From Isoetes taiwanensis (Eukaryota > Streptophyta > Lycopodiopsida > Isoetales > Isoetaceae): a DNA stretch of 64,000 nucleotides. Positions 62,549 to 64,000 of this stretch are shown here, piece after piece (position 1 is the first letter of the stretch; every line of letters starts with the position of its first letter). The stretch is taken from assembly GCA_021234155.1 (NCBI GenBank), contig JAJEKV010000170.1, positions 374,001 through 438,000 on the forward strand, given 5' to 3'. The notes beneath the pieces are model-generated. The model searched no databases. It worked only from the letters and a program-made list of their open reading frames with translations, and was not told where the DNA came from. Both the position numbers and the translations under genes were made by a program.

Positions 62549-63902
62549 ATTATATCAACTGAGAATCCTCAAATTTTAGAGGTTGAAAAATCAACTTTGG
62601 AATTTGAAGAGGCACTTGAGAAGGAAAACCTTATCTCTAGACATGAGTTTGGTGGGGATAAATTGAGCTGTTTTGTGTATGATATGGAAGCTCATTTTGC
62701 GTCCAAGAAGAAAAAGGAAGTGCTGGCAAAGGCAAGGCACACGATCAGGAAATTTGGTTATGATATTTTCTTGGTAAGTATTCGCCTTTTGTGCATGATC
62801 AGGCAGTACATATAGTTGATTGCAATTTTTATTCGAGAAGGACATTCTCAGTGGAGGGAGCATAAATGCAGATACTGAGCTCCTTTTTAAATCAGAAGGC
62901 TGCATCGTTTCGTCACTTGCAAAACAATTAGTCTTGATTATTCATGAAAGCCTAGAGGTATTCGTCAATTACTCTTGTTAGATGATTTCTTAAGCACTTG
63001 AATGGAAATGTTGGACATGACATCAAGCAGAAATGGCCATATGTGCAATGATTTCAAAGTTCTTTGTTCATGTTTTCTGGGGCAGATTATGGTTTGTTAT
63101 GGGAGAGTTGTATTAAGGTCTTTCTCTAACAACTTGTGTCTAGTATTGATGGTTGAAAGATGCTATGATCATTTGTCTGCAGGCTGCATCCTCATCCACT
63201 CAGCGAACAGCCTTGGAGCTTTCTCAAGCAGCTCGTGACGTGGCATTCCTATTTCTTACAATAGTTCCGAATAAGGTCAGATGTCCTGTTATTTTTAGAG
63301 TTTTTTAAACAAGGTAATGGTTTGAGAATGTTCGTAACGTATGATTGGCGCTGAAAGAAATTTGCCCTTTTGAAACTCTGGGCACTCTGTATGAGATCTG
63401 ATCTTAATGAGAATTGGTTTCTCATTACTCAAATTTTCCTTTTACAGCTTGAGAGACAGGTGGATTGTATGAGACGTGCGGCAGCTATATGCCATAATGA
63501 TTGCCTTTACATTGCACATGAGCTTTTAGCTCTGAAATTTGAGGTTTGTGATATTATCAAATGCATGTAATAAGTTTTTACTTGAATATTCCCTCTAATT
63601 CGACTGCTTGTCATTTCTTTGTCTTAATATCATTCTAAACTTGTTATGGATCCATGCAGTTTGATCCGATCCTTCCATCAGAGTTGAAGTATACTTGTAC
63701 TTTTGTTGATATAGTGCCACTCCTTTGTCGGATGTCTGAAGAATTTCTTATGAAGGAAGTGGAGTTAATAGAGGCTCGTCTTCGAAGGGTGAAGTCTATT
63801 ATGCCATCCATCATTTTGGTCCCCTGCAGTTTACATGTGAATGGATTTGGGGGCACCGTCAACAAGCATCATTACGATGCTACAGACCAGTCGCTGAAAC
63901 AG
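62549..63902 (+). CDS. ZW10-like kinetochore/tethering protein, internal exons
   Basis: Five exons, each flanked by AG/GT and all phase 0: 62549-62773, 62838-62957, 63183-63275, 63448-63543, 63660-63902, about 259 residues. Key text: AHFASKKKKEVLAKARHTIR, SSSTQRTALELSQAARDVAF, LERQVDCMRRAAAICHNDCL and FDPILPSELKYTCTFVDIVP. This order matches the middle and C-terminal part of ZW10 proteins (plant homologue MIP1/ZW10), which act at kinetochores and in Golgi-ER tethering with the RINT1/NAG partners. The first ~330 residues expected upstream are not found between 59 and 62.5 kb, and the gene continues past 64000. The end of exon 5 fits the family less well, so that border is uncertain. A DEAD-box pseudogene sits directly upstream. 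Confidence 0.85.
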
Positions 63903-64000
63903 GTTCACATTATTTTTGAATTAGTAGATAAAACATTTACGATTGTGCTACCATGAAACCTCCAATGAGAGCATCTTCCTCTGTTTTCTTTTTAGTGGAA

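Overview
The window looks like nuclear DNA of a land plant with a large, repeat-rich genome. The evidence is a multi-intron SNF2 ATPase of the plant CHR12/CHR23 type, an internal stretch of a ZW10-like gene, plant-type GT-AG introns, and many plant transposon families (Ty1/copia, L1-type LINEs, hAT, a Tourist-like MITE, a probable Helitron end). A seed-free plant such as a fern is my guess from the repeat content; the sequence does not prove it.

Layout. 1-9.6 kb: no convincing gene; a (TA)n tract, a 387-bp tandem duplication, a probable Helitron 3' end and a LINE tail. 9.6-18.5 kb: two decayed Ty1/copia elements with a minus-strand LINE between them. 19.8-28 kb: a second LINE split by a 7,080-bp DNA transposon (20305-27384) with perfect 23-bp terminal inverted repeats (TIRs), an ATGG target duplication and two convergent decayed genes. 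29.5-32 kb: a deleted hAT element next to the 3' end of another LINE. 35.1-43.5 kb: the one complete host gene, a 14-exon SNF2 remodeler on the minus strand whose exon phases join into 1,328 codons; one intron carries a Tourist-like MITE. 44.6-45.7 kb and 59.1-60.1 kb: fragments of one or two unrecognised host-like genes. 45.7-59.1 kb: a 13.5-kb block bounded by a 33-bp inverted repeat and filled with at least eight decayed genes. 61.2-62.4 kb: a broken DEAD-box helicase copy. 62.5 kb to the end: internal exons of a ZW10-like gene that runs off the window.

The most unusual part is the 45.7-59.1 kb block. It holds four diverged copies of a small gene with an MKRFKE-type helix, a reading frame that starts with the first nine residues of histone H3, a plus-strand gene that resembles uncharacterised transposon-encoded proteins, and at least a dozen copies, in both orientations, of a short motif close to TTCGGCGTCGTGTGATC lying mostly between the genes. 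I read it as a large multi-gene DNA transposon or another integrated element, now decayed. I recognise no viral hallmark gene in it. The 20.3-27.4 kb transposon is the best-defined mobile element. Its transposase belongs to a family I know from motifs (WSDG..SQ, HGKG/EHDG, FIPHNY.ARWQ) but cannot name with certainty.
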